Origin: an uncultured Mucilaginibacter sp. | Lineage (GTDB): Bacteria; Bacteroidota; Bacteroidia; Sphingobacteriales; Sphingobacteriaceae | Direction of reading: 5' to 3' | DNA: 45,530 nt | Assembly (NCBI GenBank): GCA_903927645.1 | Contig: CAIYNX010000178.1 | Coordinates: 1 to 45,530 of the forward strand | Shown here: piece by piece, positions 1 to 8,019 of the stretch | Layout: the number at the start of each line of letters is the position of its first letter | How positions within the stretch are numbered: position 1 is the stretch's first letter | The notes under the pieces: generated by a model | What the model was told of the DNA's origin: nothing | The model's database searches: none | What the model saw: the letters and a program-made list of their open reading frames with translations, nothing else | Position numbers and translations under genes: made by a program

Positions 1-89
1 TGATAACGGCAAACTCAAATATTAAAAATTATTTTTTGAATTACTTAATAATAAGTAGACTAGGGTTTTAAATTCTATAAATCATCTAA

Positions 90-545
90 ATGAAAAAATT
101 ACTTGTATCTTTTATTAGCTTATTTGCTTTATTTACCTCTTGTAAAAAAGATACCCCTTTTGATGCTGCAAAACAAGCTATTATTGATGATGGTTTAATT
201 CAAAATTATATCAAAACAAATAATATTACTGCAATAAAGGATGCCTCTGGTTTATATTATCAAGTTATTACTGCTGGTACAGGGGCATATCCAACTATTA
301 ATTCAACTGTAAATGTTAATTATACCGGGAAATTATTGGATGGTACCGTATTTGATTCGGGCAATATTAACTACGCTTTACAAAATTTAATAAAAGGTTG
401 GCAAATTGGTATACCTTATATTAACAAAGGTGGCAGGATACTATTAATCATTCCATCGGCTTTAGGTTATGGCAATAGTTCGCCTGGTGGGGCCATTCCG
501 GCAAATGCGGTATTGGTTTTTACAGTTGATTTATTAGGCTTTTAA
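90..545 (+). CDS. FKBP-type peptidyl-prolyl isomerase, lipoprotein
   Basis: A 151-residue protein with a lipoprotein signal peptide: a Lys-rich start, a hydrophobic stretch, then a lipobox ending LFTSC with Cys18. It is therefore probably lipid-anchored in an envelope membrane. The rest, from about residue 65, is one FKBP domain: VNVNYTGKLLDGTVFDS is the family's N-terminal strand pattern, followed by the GWQIG segment, the ALGYG motif and a final VFTVDLLGF strand. FKBP proteins catalyse cis-trans isomerisation of prolyl bonds during folding. The length fits a single-domain lipoprotein FKBP. It converges on uvrA with a 40-bp gap. Family assignment is firm; the client proteins are unknown. Confidence 0.93.
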   Translation: MKKLLVSFISLFALFTSCKKDTPFDAAKQAIIDDGLIQNYIKTNNITAIKDASGLYYQVITAGTGAYPTINSTVNVNYTGKLLDGTVFDSGNINYALQNLIKGWQIGIPYINKGGRILLIIPSALGYGNSSPGGAIPANAVLVFTVDLLGF

Positions 546-561
546 GGGGGTGTTTTTAACC

Positions 562-579
562 CAATTTTTTAAAAAATTG
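562..579. terminator. AT-only perfect inverted repeat between convergent genes
   Basis: CAATTTTTT is followed directly by AAAAAATTG, an 18-bp palindrome without a loop, lying between the ends of the FKBP gene and uvrA. Its place between convergent genes suggests a weak two-way terminator, but a pure A/T palindrome can also arise by chance here. Confidence 0.3.
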
Positions 580-585
580 AATGCT

Positions 586-3519
586 TTACTTAAATCTATC
601 TTTCAAAAATTGACCGGTATAAGAACCTTCCTTCGTAATTAAGGCTTCCGGAAGCCCCTCAAAAACTACTTTTCCGCCTTTGTCGCCACCTTCAGGACCA
701 ATGTCAATGATCCAGTCGGCACATTTTATCACATCCATATTATGTTCAATTACAATAATGGTATTTCCATGATCAAGCAAGGCATCGAATGATTTGAGTA
801 GTTTTTTAATATCAGCAAAATGTAGCCCGGTGGTTGGCTCGTCAAAAATAAATAAGGTTTTATTGGTATTATTGCCTTTTACCAAAAACGAGGCTAGTTT
901 AATACGTTGTGCTTCGCCTCCCGATAGGGTATTTGACGATTGTCCTAACTGTACATAGCCTAGGCCAACATCCATTAACGGTTTTAGTTTTGCTATAATT
1001 TTTGGTTCTTTGGCAAAAAATGTAAGCGACTCCTCGATGGTCATTTCCAAAACCTCCGAAACATTTTTATCATTATAGGTAATATCAAGAATATGTTGCT
1101 TAAAGCGTTTCCCTCCACATGCTTCGCAGGCCAGAAAAATATCGGCCATAAATTGCATCTCTATTTTTACCTCACCTTCTCCCTGACAAACATCGCAACG
1201 GCCACCTTCTACATTAAAAGAAAATGCCGAAGGTTTTATTCCGGCTGCTTTTGATACCGGTTGCGCAGCATAGAGGTTTCTTATCTCGTCCCAAGCTTTT
1301 ACATAAGTTACCGGGTTTGAGCGCGAAGACCTACCAATAGGGTTTTGGTCAACCAATTCAACCTGTTCAATTTTGGCATAGTCACCATCAATACTATCAT
1401 AATAGCCTGTTTGTTCCCCGTTGTAATTACCTAAAACTTTTTGTAAGGCCGGAGCAAAAATTCTTTTTACCAAACTTGTTTTGCCCGAACCTGAAACACC
1501 CGTAACCACAGTTAGCACTCCGAGTGGAAACTTGGCATTAACATTTTGCAAATTATTTTCGCGGGCACCTTTTATTTCAATAAAATCATTCCATTTTCGT
1601 CGGCTGGTTGGTATGACAATTTCCTCCCTGCCACTTAAATAGCGACCAGTAAGGCTATTTTCGTCATTAATAATATCCTTATAAGTGCCCGAAAATATAA
1701 GGTTACCACCATGTGTACCTGCGGCCGGGCCAATATCTAAAATATGATCTGCCGCTTTCATAATTTCTTCTTCGTGCTCTACCACTAAAACAGTATTGCC
1801 TACATCGCGCAATGATTTTAAAACAGTTATCAGTCTTTGAGTATCGCGAGGGTGAAGGCCAATGCTGGGTTCGTCTAAAACATAAATAGAGCCTACCAAA
1901 CTACTACCCAACGAGGTGGCCAAATTGATGCGTTGCGATTCGCCACCAGAAAGCGTGTTTGATAACCTGTTGAGGGTTAAATAGCCAAGCCCTACATTGT
2001 TTAAAAAAACCAACCGATTCTTAATTTCGAGTAATAAACGCTTCCCAATTTTGGCATCGGCCTCATTTAATTCGAGTGTGTCAAAAAATTCAGACGCTTT
2101 TTCTAAAGGCATCAATACCACATCTGTTATTGATTTACCAGCAATTTTAACATAGGTAGCATCTTGCCTTAACCGACTTCCAAGGCATTCCGGACAAGTA
2201 GTTTTGCCCCTATATCTTGACAACAGAACCCTGTATTGAATTTTATAAGTCTGTTCTTCCAATTCTTTAAAAAACTCATTCAGGCCTTTAAAATATTGGT
2301 TGCCTGTCCATAAAAGTTTTTGTTCCTTTTCAGTCAGAAAATTGTATTGTCTGTGTATGGGAAAGTCAAACTTAAGAGCATTCTTTATTAAAACATCGTT
2401 CCATTCGCGTAACTTTTCACCTCTCCAAGGTGCAATGGCCCCTTCGTAAATACTTTTTGTTTTATCAGGTATTACCAAATCGTTATCAATGCCAATTACT
2501 TTTCCATACCCTTCACAGCGTTTGCAGGCACCATAAGGGTTGTTAAAGCTGAAAAAATTAGGCGCAGGCTCTTCAAAGCGCATTCCGTCTAATTCAAATC
2601 GATCGCAAAAAAAGTTTTCTTGTTCCTCATTGGTGAGGCTATTTTGCACCCTAACGAAGCAATCGCCTTTCCCTTCAAAAAATGCAGTTTGTATCGAATC
2701 GCCCAGTCGGCTTATAGTTTCGTCTTCATCGTTTTTTACCACACGGTCTACCACTATTTTAATAGCATTACGTGTAGTAGCTACGGTATTAATTGTTGTA
2801 GTGACCGTTTCAGCCTTTTTATTTTTGCTAGTCGGTTTGCTTTTTTTGCCTTCAGTTTCGGATGATATTTCGGCATCTTCAACCTCCTCTTGCAACCATA
2901 ATCCATCATCAACAATGCTGGTATCTTCTAACAAATCTTCAATTTTGGCAATGCGCCCTTCGTATTCAACCCTTACAAAACCTTTTTGCATCAATACCGC
3001 TAATTCTTCTTTTAAGCTTCGGTTATTGTGCGGGTAAAGCGGACAAAGGATGGTAACCTGTGTTTCATTTGGCAAGGCCATAATGAAATTGATGACATCA
3101 GTAACCGAATCCTTCTTAACTGTATTACCCGAAAAGGGCGAAATGGTTTTACCGATTCGTGAAAATAGCAATTTTAAATAATCATAAATTTCGGTGCTGG
3201 TGCCAACGGTTGAACGAGGGTTTGAGGTAATTACTTTCTGCTCAATAGCAATAGCCGGAGCTATACCTTTTATATAATCAACATCGGGCTTGTTCATTCT
3301 GCCTAAGAATTGTCGGGCGTATGAAGATAAACTTTCTACGTATCGCCTTTGTCCTTCGGCATATAAGGTATCAAAAGCAAGAGAAGATTTTCCCGAACCC
3401 GACATGCCAGTAATTACCACTAACTTATTTTTCGGGATTGCTACATCCAGATTTTTTAAGTTGTGTACCCTGGCGCCTTTTATAATAATAAAATGTTGTG
3501 GGTTTTTTTCTGCTTCCAT
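586..3519 (-). CDS. uvrA: Excinuclease ABC subunit A
   Basis: UvrA, the damage-scanning ATPase of nucleotide excision repair, works as a dimer that loads UvrB on lesions. Both ABC modules are complete: Walker A GMSGSGKSS at about residues 38-46 and GVSGSGKTS at about 674-682, with signatures LSGGESQRINLA and LSGGEAQRIKLA. The zinc modules are visible as CKRCEGYG with CPECLGSR, and CDVCQGEGE with CEACGGKRF. At 977 residues it is somewhat longer than the usual 930-950. The excess is a Lys/Ser/Thr-rich low-complexity insert at about residues 211-250, in the region before the UvrB-binding strands. The start at MEAEKN sits just before the conserved IIIKGARVHNLKN. No promoter-like motif was found upstream. 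Confidence 0.98.
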   Translation of the reverse strand: MEAEKNPQHFIIIKGARVHNLKNLDVAIPKNKLVVITGMSGSGKSSLAFDTLYAEGQRRYVESLSSYARQFLGRMNKPDVDYIKGIAPAIAIEQKVITSNPRSTVGTSTEIYDYLKLLFSRIGKTISPFSGNTVKKDSVTDVINFIMALPNETQVTILCPLYPHNNRSLKEELAVLMQKGFVRVEYEGRIAKIEDLLEDTSIVDDGLWLQEEVEDAEISSETEGKKSKPTSKNKKAETVTTTINTVATTRNAIKIVVDRVVKNDEDETISRLGDSIQTAFFEGKGDCFVRVQNSLTNEEQENFFCDRFELDGMRFEEPAPNFFSFNNPYGACKRCEGYGKVIGIDNDLVIPDKTKSIYEGAIAPWRGEKLREWNDVLIKNALKFDFPIHRQYNFLTEKEQKLLWTGNQYFKGLNEFFKELEEQTYKIQYRVLLSRYRGKTTCPECLGSRLRQDATYVKIAGKSITDVVLMPLEKASEFFDTLELNEADAKIGKRLLLEIKNRLVFLNNVGLGYLTLNRLSNTLSGGESQRINLATSLGSSLVGSIYVLDEPSIGLHPRDTQRLITVLKSLRDVGNTVLVVEHEEEIMKAADHILDIGPAAGTHGGNLIFSGTYKDIINDENSLTGRYLSGREEIVIPTSRRKWNDFIEIKGARENNLQNVNAKFPLGVLTVVTGVSGSGKTSLVKRIFAPALQKVLGNYNGEQTGYYDSIDGDYAKIEQVELVDQNPIGRSSRSNPVTYVKAWDEIRNLYAAQPVSKAAGIKPSAFSFNVEGGRCDVCQGEGEVKIEMQFMADIFLACEACGGKRFKQHILDITYNDKNVSEVLEMTIEESLTFFAKEPKIIAKLKPLMDVGLGYVQLGQSSNTLSGGEAQRIKLASFLVKGNNTNKTLFIFDEPTTGLHFADIKKLLKSFDALLDHGNTIIVIEHNMDVIKCADWIIDIGPEGGDKGGKVVFEGLPEALITKEGSYTGQFLKDRFK

Positions 3520-3664
3520 TTATTTAATACCTAATAAAGCAAATTGAATAATTGATTCTAGGCTTTTAAATTAGTATCATACCTAATTATTTTAAGCTAA
3601 TAGTGCATTTAATCAAAATACATTCCAAAGTGCAAAAATCCTAAAATATTTAGCCGTATCCAAA

Positions 3665-3694
3665 TTGGTTTGTAAATTGAGAACAGTAATTTTG
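3665..3694 (+). promoter_or_regulatory. Consensus Bacteroidota promoter
   Basis: TTG at 3665-3667, a 19-base spacer and TAATTTTG at 3687-3694 match the TTG-N(17-23)-TAnnTTTG pattern of Bacteroidota primary promoters. The start of transcription would be near 3698, about 350 bases ahead of the sigma factor start codon. It therefore makes either a very long leader or a separate short RNA. Confidence 0.6.
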
Positions 3695-3697
3695 CCA

Positions 3698-3786
3698 ACA
3701 TTTACAGAGGTTGCAGTAGGCTGACAATTTGATTGAAATAAGCCTCGAAAAAATACAAGAAATAACTTCTTTTTTGTATTTTTAGA
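3698..3786 (+). ncRNA. Candidate small RNA
   Basis: The segment after the 3665-3694 promoter has no start codon with a usable frame. It can fold into a stem AGGCT/AGCCT (3718-3722 with 3741-3745) enclosing CAAT/ATTG. An AT-rich hairpin with arms AAAAATACAA (3749-3758) and TTGTATTTTT (3774-3783) follows and could act as a terminator. The layout suggests a transcript of about 85-90 bases. No known RNA family was recognised, and the closing hairpin is weak because it is nearly all A/T. Confidence 0.3.
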
Positions 3787-3868
3787 TTGAAAAGTTTATA
3801 TTTAAAAAGAAAATAGCCCAATTAGGCATTAAAACAACACATAAAGAGCCTGCTTATTGCAGGTAAAC

Positions 3869-3885
3869 TTGTTAAATATTGTTAA
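3869..3885 (+). repeat. TTGTTAA direct repeat, 10-bp period (copy 1)
   Basis: TTGTTAA, three bases, TTGTTAA. The first 19 bases (to 3887) are identical to 37386-37404, and a copy with a different spacer lies in reverse at 29958-29974. Half-sites one helical turn apart suggest a transcription factor site. This copy lies 163 bp ahead of the ECF sigma factor gene. Confidence 0.5.
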
Positions 3886-4047
3886 AATGACCTTAATTTG
3901 ATTAAAAAAAAAGGTAAAATTTGTTTTTGCAACAGTAATTTGCTTTATTTGATTAACAATTCCTTAACCCTTAAACTGAACGCTATAGGAAAAAACTCTA
4001 CTTAAAAAAGTATTTAAAAGAATTTAATTACATTAAGCTGTTTTTCT

Positions 4048-4632
4048 ATGGATTTACAATTGCAGAGTGACCATGAACTAATCCATGTTTATATATCGGG
4101 TAATGAAGCCGGTTTGGTTGAATTGATTCGCAGGTATCAATCAAAAATATTTACATCAATTTATTTATTGGTAAAAGACGAAGCGCTTGCTGAGGATATA
4201 TTTCAAGATACTTTTATAAAAGTAATCAATACCTTAAAAGCGGGTAAATATAACGAAGAAGGTAAGTTTTTACCTTGGGTTACCCGTATTGCCCACAACC
4301 TTGTAATTGACCATTTTAGGAGAGAAAAACGTGCCCCGATGATTAATAATGGCGACGATTTTGACATTTTTGAAGTACTAGGCAATTATGACGAAAGCTC
4401 GGAAGATAAAATGGTTCGCGAGCAGACCTATAAGGATTTAAAAATGCTCATTCACTTACTGCCTTCTGAACAGAAAGAAGTGTTGATTATGCGTCATTTT
4501 GGTGATATGAGTTTTAAAGATATTGCTGATATTACCAATGTAAGCATCAATACGGCCCTCGGAAGGATGCGTTATGCCCTAAATAACTTGCGTAAAATGA
4601 TGCAGGCCAAGGAATTAAGTTTAAAAAACTAG
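4048..4632 (+). CDS. ECF-type RNA polymerase sigma factor
   Basis: A 194-residue sigma-70 family protein with only regions 2 and 4, the ECF layout. Region 2 is seen at about residues 25-95: the core-binding segment AEDIFQDTFIKVINTL and the promoter-melting segment FLPWVTRIAHNLVIDHFRR. Region 4 at about 130-185 carries LLPSEQKEVLIMRHFGD and a helix-turn-helix in FKDIADITNVSINTALGRM. It redirects RNA polymerase to a specific promoter set. No anti-sigma gene is adjacent, so control must be by other means; the long upstream region with repeats and a possible small RNA may matter. A strong terminator follows, so it is probably transcribed alone. Confidence 0.95.
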   Translation: MDLQLQSDHELIHVYISGNEAGLVELIRRYQSKIFTSIYLLVKDEALAEDIFQDTFIKVINTLKAGKYNEEGKFLPWVTRIAHNLVIDHFRREKRAPMINNGDDFDIFEVLGNYDESSEDKMVREQTYKDLKMLIHLLPSEQKEVLIMRHFGDMSFKDIADITNVSINTALGRMRYALNNLRKMMQAKELSLKN

Positions 4633-4681
4633 ATTGGTAATTTGGTTTTATCAAAAAATAAATCTCAATAATATTAAATTT

Positions 4682-4714
4682 AAACGATTGCAATTTTATT
4701 GTAATCGTTTTTTT
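4682..4714 (+). terminator. Strong intrinsic terminator of the sigma factor gene
   Basis: Arms AAACGATTGCAAT (4682-4694) and ATTGTAATCGTTT (4698-4710) pair over 13 positions, with one G-T pair and a TTT loop, and run into a T tract ending at 4714. It separates the sigma gene from the next small gene. Confidence 0.92.
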
Positions 4715-4832
4715 ATGGCTGCTTTTAGTATTGAAAATAAAAATTTCATTTAATTTTCATGTTCGTAAAATATTATGAAAGAGCCTACGTTTAACAAATG
4801 TATTTTATACATTAAAAAAATGTAATAGGCTT

Positions 4833-5027
4833 ATGGATGAAACTTTTACAACTACTTTAAATTTACTAACCAACAAAGCAAAAGTGAACGAGGAATTGCA
4901 AGAGAATTTGCAAGGCGATGAATTGATGTTTTACCATTCAATAAGGAAAGACCTTGATTTATTAAAGAAAAACCCCAAAGTTCAAACTGTGCATAAAATC
5001 CTTAATTATTCAAAAGGATTACGGTAG
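4833..5027 (+). CDS. Small protein of unknown function
   Basis: A 64-residue protein with no signal peptide or membrane segment. It is rich in Leu, Lys, Glu and Asn, and the middle (about residues 14-52) should be helical. No family was recognised. It lies between the sigma factor terminator and a hairpin at 5056-5076, so it looks like a single-gene unit. A promoter-like TACGTTTA at 4786-4793 differs from TAnnTTTG only in the last base. The clean reading frame and its flanking by two terminator-like hairpins favour a real gene, but short length leaves some doubt. Confidence 0.6.
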   Translation: MDETFTTTLNLLTNKAKVNEELQENLQGDELMFYHSIRKDLDLLKKNPKVQTVHKILNYSKGLR

Positions 5028-5055
5028 GGTTATTGGTTATTATTTTATTGGTTAG

Positions 5056-5076
5056 TTATCATTGATTCAATGATAA
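5056..5076 (+). terminator. Perfect 9-bp hairpin after the 64-residue gene
   Basis: TTATCATTG (5056-5064), loop ATT, CAATGATAA (5068-5076). The sequence after it is only moderately T-rich (TCTT, then a T run at about 5092), so it may terminate the small gene's transcript or be another RNA structure. Confidence 0.45.
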
Positions 5077-5242
5077 TCTTAGGCTTCCTTTTTTAGAGGG
5101 TTCATTTTTTATTTTAATTAACGCCCTTATTTTTTGTTTTACTACTTGCTTAACAAGTGGGGCTAAATAATAGTGCCCAATACAAGGCTAACCTATATAT
5201 TTTTTTTGATTGGCATGTTTATGTAGCTTGCAGGCTTTATTA

Positions 5243-5271
5243 ATCATTACGTTAGTTAATTAACGAATGAT
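5243..5271 (+). promoter_or_regulatory. Hairpin or operator just ahead of nth
   Basis: ATCATT-A-CGTTA, loop GTTAAT, then TAACG-AATGAT: an 11-bp stem with one bulged A ending 17 bases before the nth start codon. The centre is also a 10-bp palindrome, GTTAATTAAC. No T tract follows, so it is not a terminator. It could be an operator or an mRNA structure at the start of translation. Confidence 0.4.
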
Positions 5272-5288
5272 ACAGGGGCTGTAAAAAA

Positions 5289-6053
5289 ATGAAGAAAAAA
5301 GACAGATACACTCATTTTATTGAATATTTTTCCAAAAACCAACCAAATGCGGTTACCGAATTGCATTATAGTAATCCTTTTGAGCTATTGGTGGCTGTAA
5401 TACTTTCGGCACAATGTACTGATAAGCGAATAAACCAGGTTACGCCTGTTCTGTTTAAGCAATTCCCAAATCCGGAAGCACTCTCTGCGGCCACTGCCGA
5501 AGAGGTTTTTAATTATATTCGCAGTGTAAGCTACCCAAACAATAAAGCAAAACATTTGGTAGGAATGGCAAATATGCTGGTTAATGATTTTAACGGAGTG
5601 GTGCCATCAGATATCAATGAATTACAAAAATTGCCTGGAGTTGGGCGTAAAACCGCTAATGTAATAGCCTCCGTAGTATTTGACGCTCCGGCAATTGCAG
5701 TTGATACCCATGTATTTAGAGTATCCAACAGGCTTGGGCTAACTACCAATGCCAAAACACCATTGGCTGTTGAAAAACAATTGATGCTTTTTTTGCCCGA
5801 GGATGTGATGGGTATTGCACATCATTGGTTAATACTACACGGCAGGTATGTTTGTTTGGCACGTAATCCAAAATGCGAAACTTGCCCAATTAATTGGTTT
5901 TGCAAATATTATGAAAAAAACCATACAGAGACGGCCTTATTAAAGGCCGAAGCTCTGAAAGCTAAAAAGTTAAAAGACGCCAGCAAGAAAGAGAAATTGA
6001 ACAAAATAAGTGCATCATTAAAAGAACGCGCCGTTAAAAGTCAGAATCAATAA
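5289..6053 (+). CDS. nth: Endonuclease III
   Basis: Base-excision repair DNA glycosylase with AP-lyase activity that removes oxidised pyrimidines. The helix-hairpin-helix LPGVGRKTANVIA carries the catalytic Lys121, and the motif VDTHVFRV carries the catalytic Asp139. The iron-sulfur loop is complete: Cys189, Cys196, Cys199 and Cys205 in the C-X6-C-X2-C-X5-C spacing. At 254 residues it exceeds the usual 210-225 because of a Lys/Ala-rich tail after about residue 210, which is probably disordered and may help bind DNA. It converges on xth, another base-excision enzyme, with a 34-bp gap. A hairpin precedes the start codon. Confidence 0.97.
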   Translation: MKKKDRYTHFIEYFSKNQPNAVTELHYSNPFELLVAVILSAQCTDKRINQVTPVLFKQFPNPEALSAATAEEVFNYIRSVSYPNNKAKHLVGMANMLVNDFNGVVPSDINELQKLPGVGRKTANVIASVVFDAPAIAVDTHVFRVSNRLGLTTNAKTPLAVEKQLMLFLPEDVMGIAHHWLILHGRYVCLARNPKCETCPINWFCKYYEKNHTETALLKAEALKAKKLKDASKKEKLNKISASLKERAVKSQNQ

Positions 6054-6063
6054 AAAGGTTGAT

Positions 6064-6081
6064 TTTATTTATATAAATAAA
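6064..6081. terminator. 18-bp AT palindrome between nth and xth
   Basis: TTTATTTATATAAATAAA is its own reverse complement and lies in the short gap between the convergent ends of nth and xth. A two-way terminator is possible, but the repeat lacks G/C pairs. Confidence 0.3.
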
Positions 6082-6087
6082 TTAATC

Positions 6088-6855
6088 TTAAAATTCCAAT
6101 TCTAACAGAACCGGGCAATGATCGGAATGTTTAGCTTCCGGTAAAATGGCTACTCTTTTAATATTTTGCTCTAATGGTTTTGAGGCCATATTGTAATCAA
6201 TGCGCCAACCCAGATTTTTTGCCCGGGCACCACTTCTAAAACTCCACCAGGTATAATTATGTGGCTCCTTATTGAGATGCCTAAAGGTATCAATATAGCC
6301 TGATTCGATAAAATTCTCCATCCATTCCCGCTCTTCAGGTAGAAAGCCCGATGAATTGGCATTTGATTTTGGGTTATGAATATCAATTGGGCGGTGACAA
6401 ATATTATAATCGCCCGAAACCACCAATTTAGGTATCTGCGAACGTAGCAACTCAAGGTATCGACCAAATTCATCCAGAAACCGGTATTTAAATGCCTGTC
6501 TTTCATCTCCACTAGAGCCTGATGGAAAATAAACGCTCATTACCGATACTTCATCAAAATCAACCCTCAGGTTACGTCCTTCCTTGTCGTAATCACTTAT
6601 ACCACACCCATATTCAATATGTTTAGGTGTGCGTTTTGTAAAAATAGCCGTACCACTGTATCCCTTTTTTTCGGCAGGGAACCAATAATGCTCATAACCC
6701 AATGCCTCTACCAAATGTAGTTCGGTTAAAACATCGGGTGTGGCTTTAATTTCTTGTAAACAAAGCACATCAACATCAGTTGCCTGCAACCAAGCAAGTA
6801 AGTTTTTGTTAATTGCCGAACGGATGCCATTTACATTGTAAGTGATAATTTTCAT
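6088..6855 (-). CDS. xth: Exodeoxyribonuclease III (AP endonuclease)
   Basis: A 255-residue enzyme of the exonuclease III/APE1 family that cuts the backbone at abasic sites. Family motifs are in order: ITYNVNGIRSA at the start, LCLQEIK with the metal-binding Glu, SGDYNICH with the catalytic Asp-Asn pair, ARAKNLGWRIDYNM, and the final HSDHCPV with the catalytic His. The length is normal. It lies 27 bases downstream of the cyclophilin gene on the same strand and is probably co-transcribed with it. Together with nth it supplies two successive steps of base-excision repair. Confidence 0.97.
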   Translation of the reverse strand: MKIITYNVNGIRSAINKNLLAWLQATDVDVLCLQEIKATPDVLTELHLVEALGYEHYWFPAEKKGYSGTAIFTKRTPKHIEYGCGISDYDKEGRNLRVDFDEVSVMSVYFPSGSSGDERQAFKYRFLDEFGRYLELLRSQIPKLVVSGDYNICHRPIDIHNPKSNANSSGFLPEEREWMENFIESGYIDTFRHLNKEPHNYTWWSFRSGARAKNLGWRIDYNMASKPLEQNIKRVAILPEAKHSDHCPVLLELEF

Positions 6856-6882
6856 TTAATTTCGGTTTTTGCTATTTAAAAT

Positions 6883-7590
6883 TCAATTGTATAATTGGAG
6901 AATTTTGTCGAGCTGCTTACATTCTTTTTTGGTTAATAAGGTAATAGTCATTGGCACATCTTCCAAAGGACGATCCCTATTATCTTTTTTTACTGCTGCA
7001 ATACGGTCAACCATATCCAGTCCAAAAACCACCTCCCCAAAAACAGTATAATTTTGGTCAAGGTGAGGTACTCCGCCTACCGTTTTATAATAGGCTCGTT
7101 GCCATTCGTGTATTTTACGCCCTTTTAGTCGGTCGCGTTCTAAGGTATCCAACTTACCATCTGTAAAACGCTTGCCTTCCACAATATAAAATTGGCATCC
7201 ACTAGAGGCTTTTTCAGGATTATCATCGCGGGCTGCTGCCAGTACGCCTCGTTTATGAAATATGCTATCCCTAAACTCGGCCGGAATGGTATAGCCAACA
7301 TCGCCATTACCAAGTTCAGTACCCGGCTTTCCTTTCTCCTTATCTTTCGAATCCGGGTCGCCACCTTGTATCATAAAGTTTTGAATTACCCGGTGAAATA
7401 AGGTTCCATCATAAAACCCTTGCTTCACCAATTTTATAAAATTATCACGATGCTTAGGTGTTTGATTATACAACCTGATAATGCAAAAACCATAACTTGT
7501 TTTGATGCGGATATACTGGTTTTTGGGCGCACCTGCCAATGCAACCAAACTAGTTACCAAGAATAGGATACAAATTAGAAACTTTTTCAT
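6883..7590 (-). CDS. Cyclophilin-type peptidyl-prolyl isomerase, exported
   Basis: A 235-residue protein with a Sec signal peptide (MKKFLICILFLVTSLVALAG) and one cyclophilin domain. The active-site segment LFHRVIQNFMIQGGDP is intact, and the SSGCQFYIV and YTVFGEVVFGLDMVD segments follow. It should fold prolyl-containing proteins in the periplasm. A loop at about residues 140-175, rich in charged residues, lengthens the domain and is common in Bacteroidota cyclophilins. It is the middle gene of a likely three-gene leftward unit (small unknown protein, cyclophilin, xth). It is distinct in fold from the FKBP isomerase at the start of the window. Confidence 0.95.
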   Translation of the reverse strand: MKKFLICILFLVTSLVALAGAPKNQYIRIKTSYGFCIIRLYNQTPKHRDNFIKLVKQGFYDGTLFHRVIQNFMIQGGDPDSKDKEKGKPGTELGNGDVGYTIPAEFRDSIFHKRGVLAAARDDNPEKASSGCQFYIVEGKRFTDGKLDTLERDRLKGRKIHEWQRAYYKTVGGVPHLDQNYTVFGEVVFGLDMVDRIAAVKKDNRDRPLEDVPMTITLLTKKECKQLDKILQLYN

Positions 7591-7622
7591 GTTATGATTT
7601 ATTATAATTAATAAATAAACAT

Positions 7623-7961
7623 TTATTGTGCCTCAAAATAATCAATTATTAATGATTTTAATAACATCTCTTGTTCAAGCAAGGTATAGTTGGGTACTGT
7701 TTTTACTAATTTCCAATGAGGCCATCCATCCTGGTCCAAGCCTTCTAATTCATAAAAACCCATCAAACTAAATAGCTTACAATTGGCTATGTGCATCAAC
7801 TCTTCCTTTTGCCTTTTGCTGAATTTTTGTGGCCCTTTGCCCAATTCCTGTACACCAATTAAAAACAGCATAACCTTTAAATCTGGTTTTTCATTGTCAA
7901 AATCCTCAGCAATACGTTGTTGTAAAGCTTCCCATTTTAAATTAACCTCTGCTGGTTTCAT
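7623..7961 (-). CDS. Conserved-looking small protein of unknown function
   Basis: A 112-residue soluble protein with no signal peptide. It is acidic and mostly helical in appearance, with the segment FLIGVQELGKGPQKFSK and several Trp and Tyr residues typical of a compact fold. No family was recognised. It starts a leftward run with the cyclophilin (32-bp gap) and xth genes. The frame is open with clean ends and the residue composition looks like a real protein, so I treat it as a gene. No function is proposed. Confidence 0.75.
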   Translation of the reverse strand: MKPAEVNLKWEALQQRIAEDFDNEKPDLKVMLFLIGVQELGKGPQKFSKRQKEELMHIANCKLFSLMGFYELEGLDQDGWPHWKLVKTVPNYTLLEQEMLLKSLIIDYFEAQ

Positions 7962-8019
7962 TTTGTAAATATAAGTGATTGCAATTTATGCTGTAGCGAA
8001 TTGAATATAATAGGATGTT

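Larger units (their letters stand above)
3520..4047. other. 528-bp gene-free region between uvrA and the sigma factor gene
   Basis: I see no protein gene here. The region holds a consensus promoter at 3665-3694 pointing right, a candidate short RNA after it, a small hairpin with stem CCTGC/GCAGG at 3849-3863, a TTGTTAA direct repeat at 3869-3885 and a lone TTAACAA at 3953-3959. The length and the number of signals are unusual for this compact genome and suggest regulation of the divergent uvrA or of the downstream sigma factor. Confidence 0.6.

Noticed and set aside
2540..3037. 165-codon open frame on the plus strand opposite uvrA
   Set aside because: It lies wholly inside a certain uvrA gene, has an odd Ser-rich composition and no recognisable domain; it is a reverse-strand shadow.
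4203..4385. 60-codon frame opposite the sigma factor gene
   Set aside because: Short reverse-strand shadow without support.
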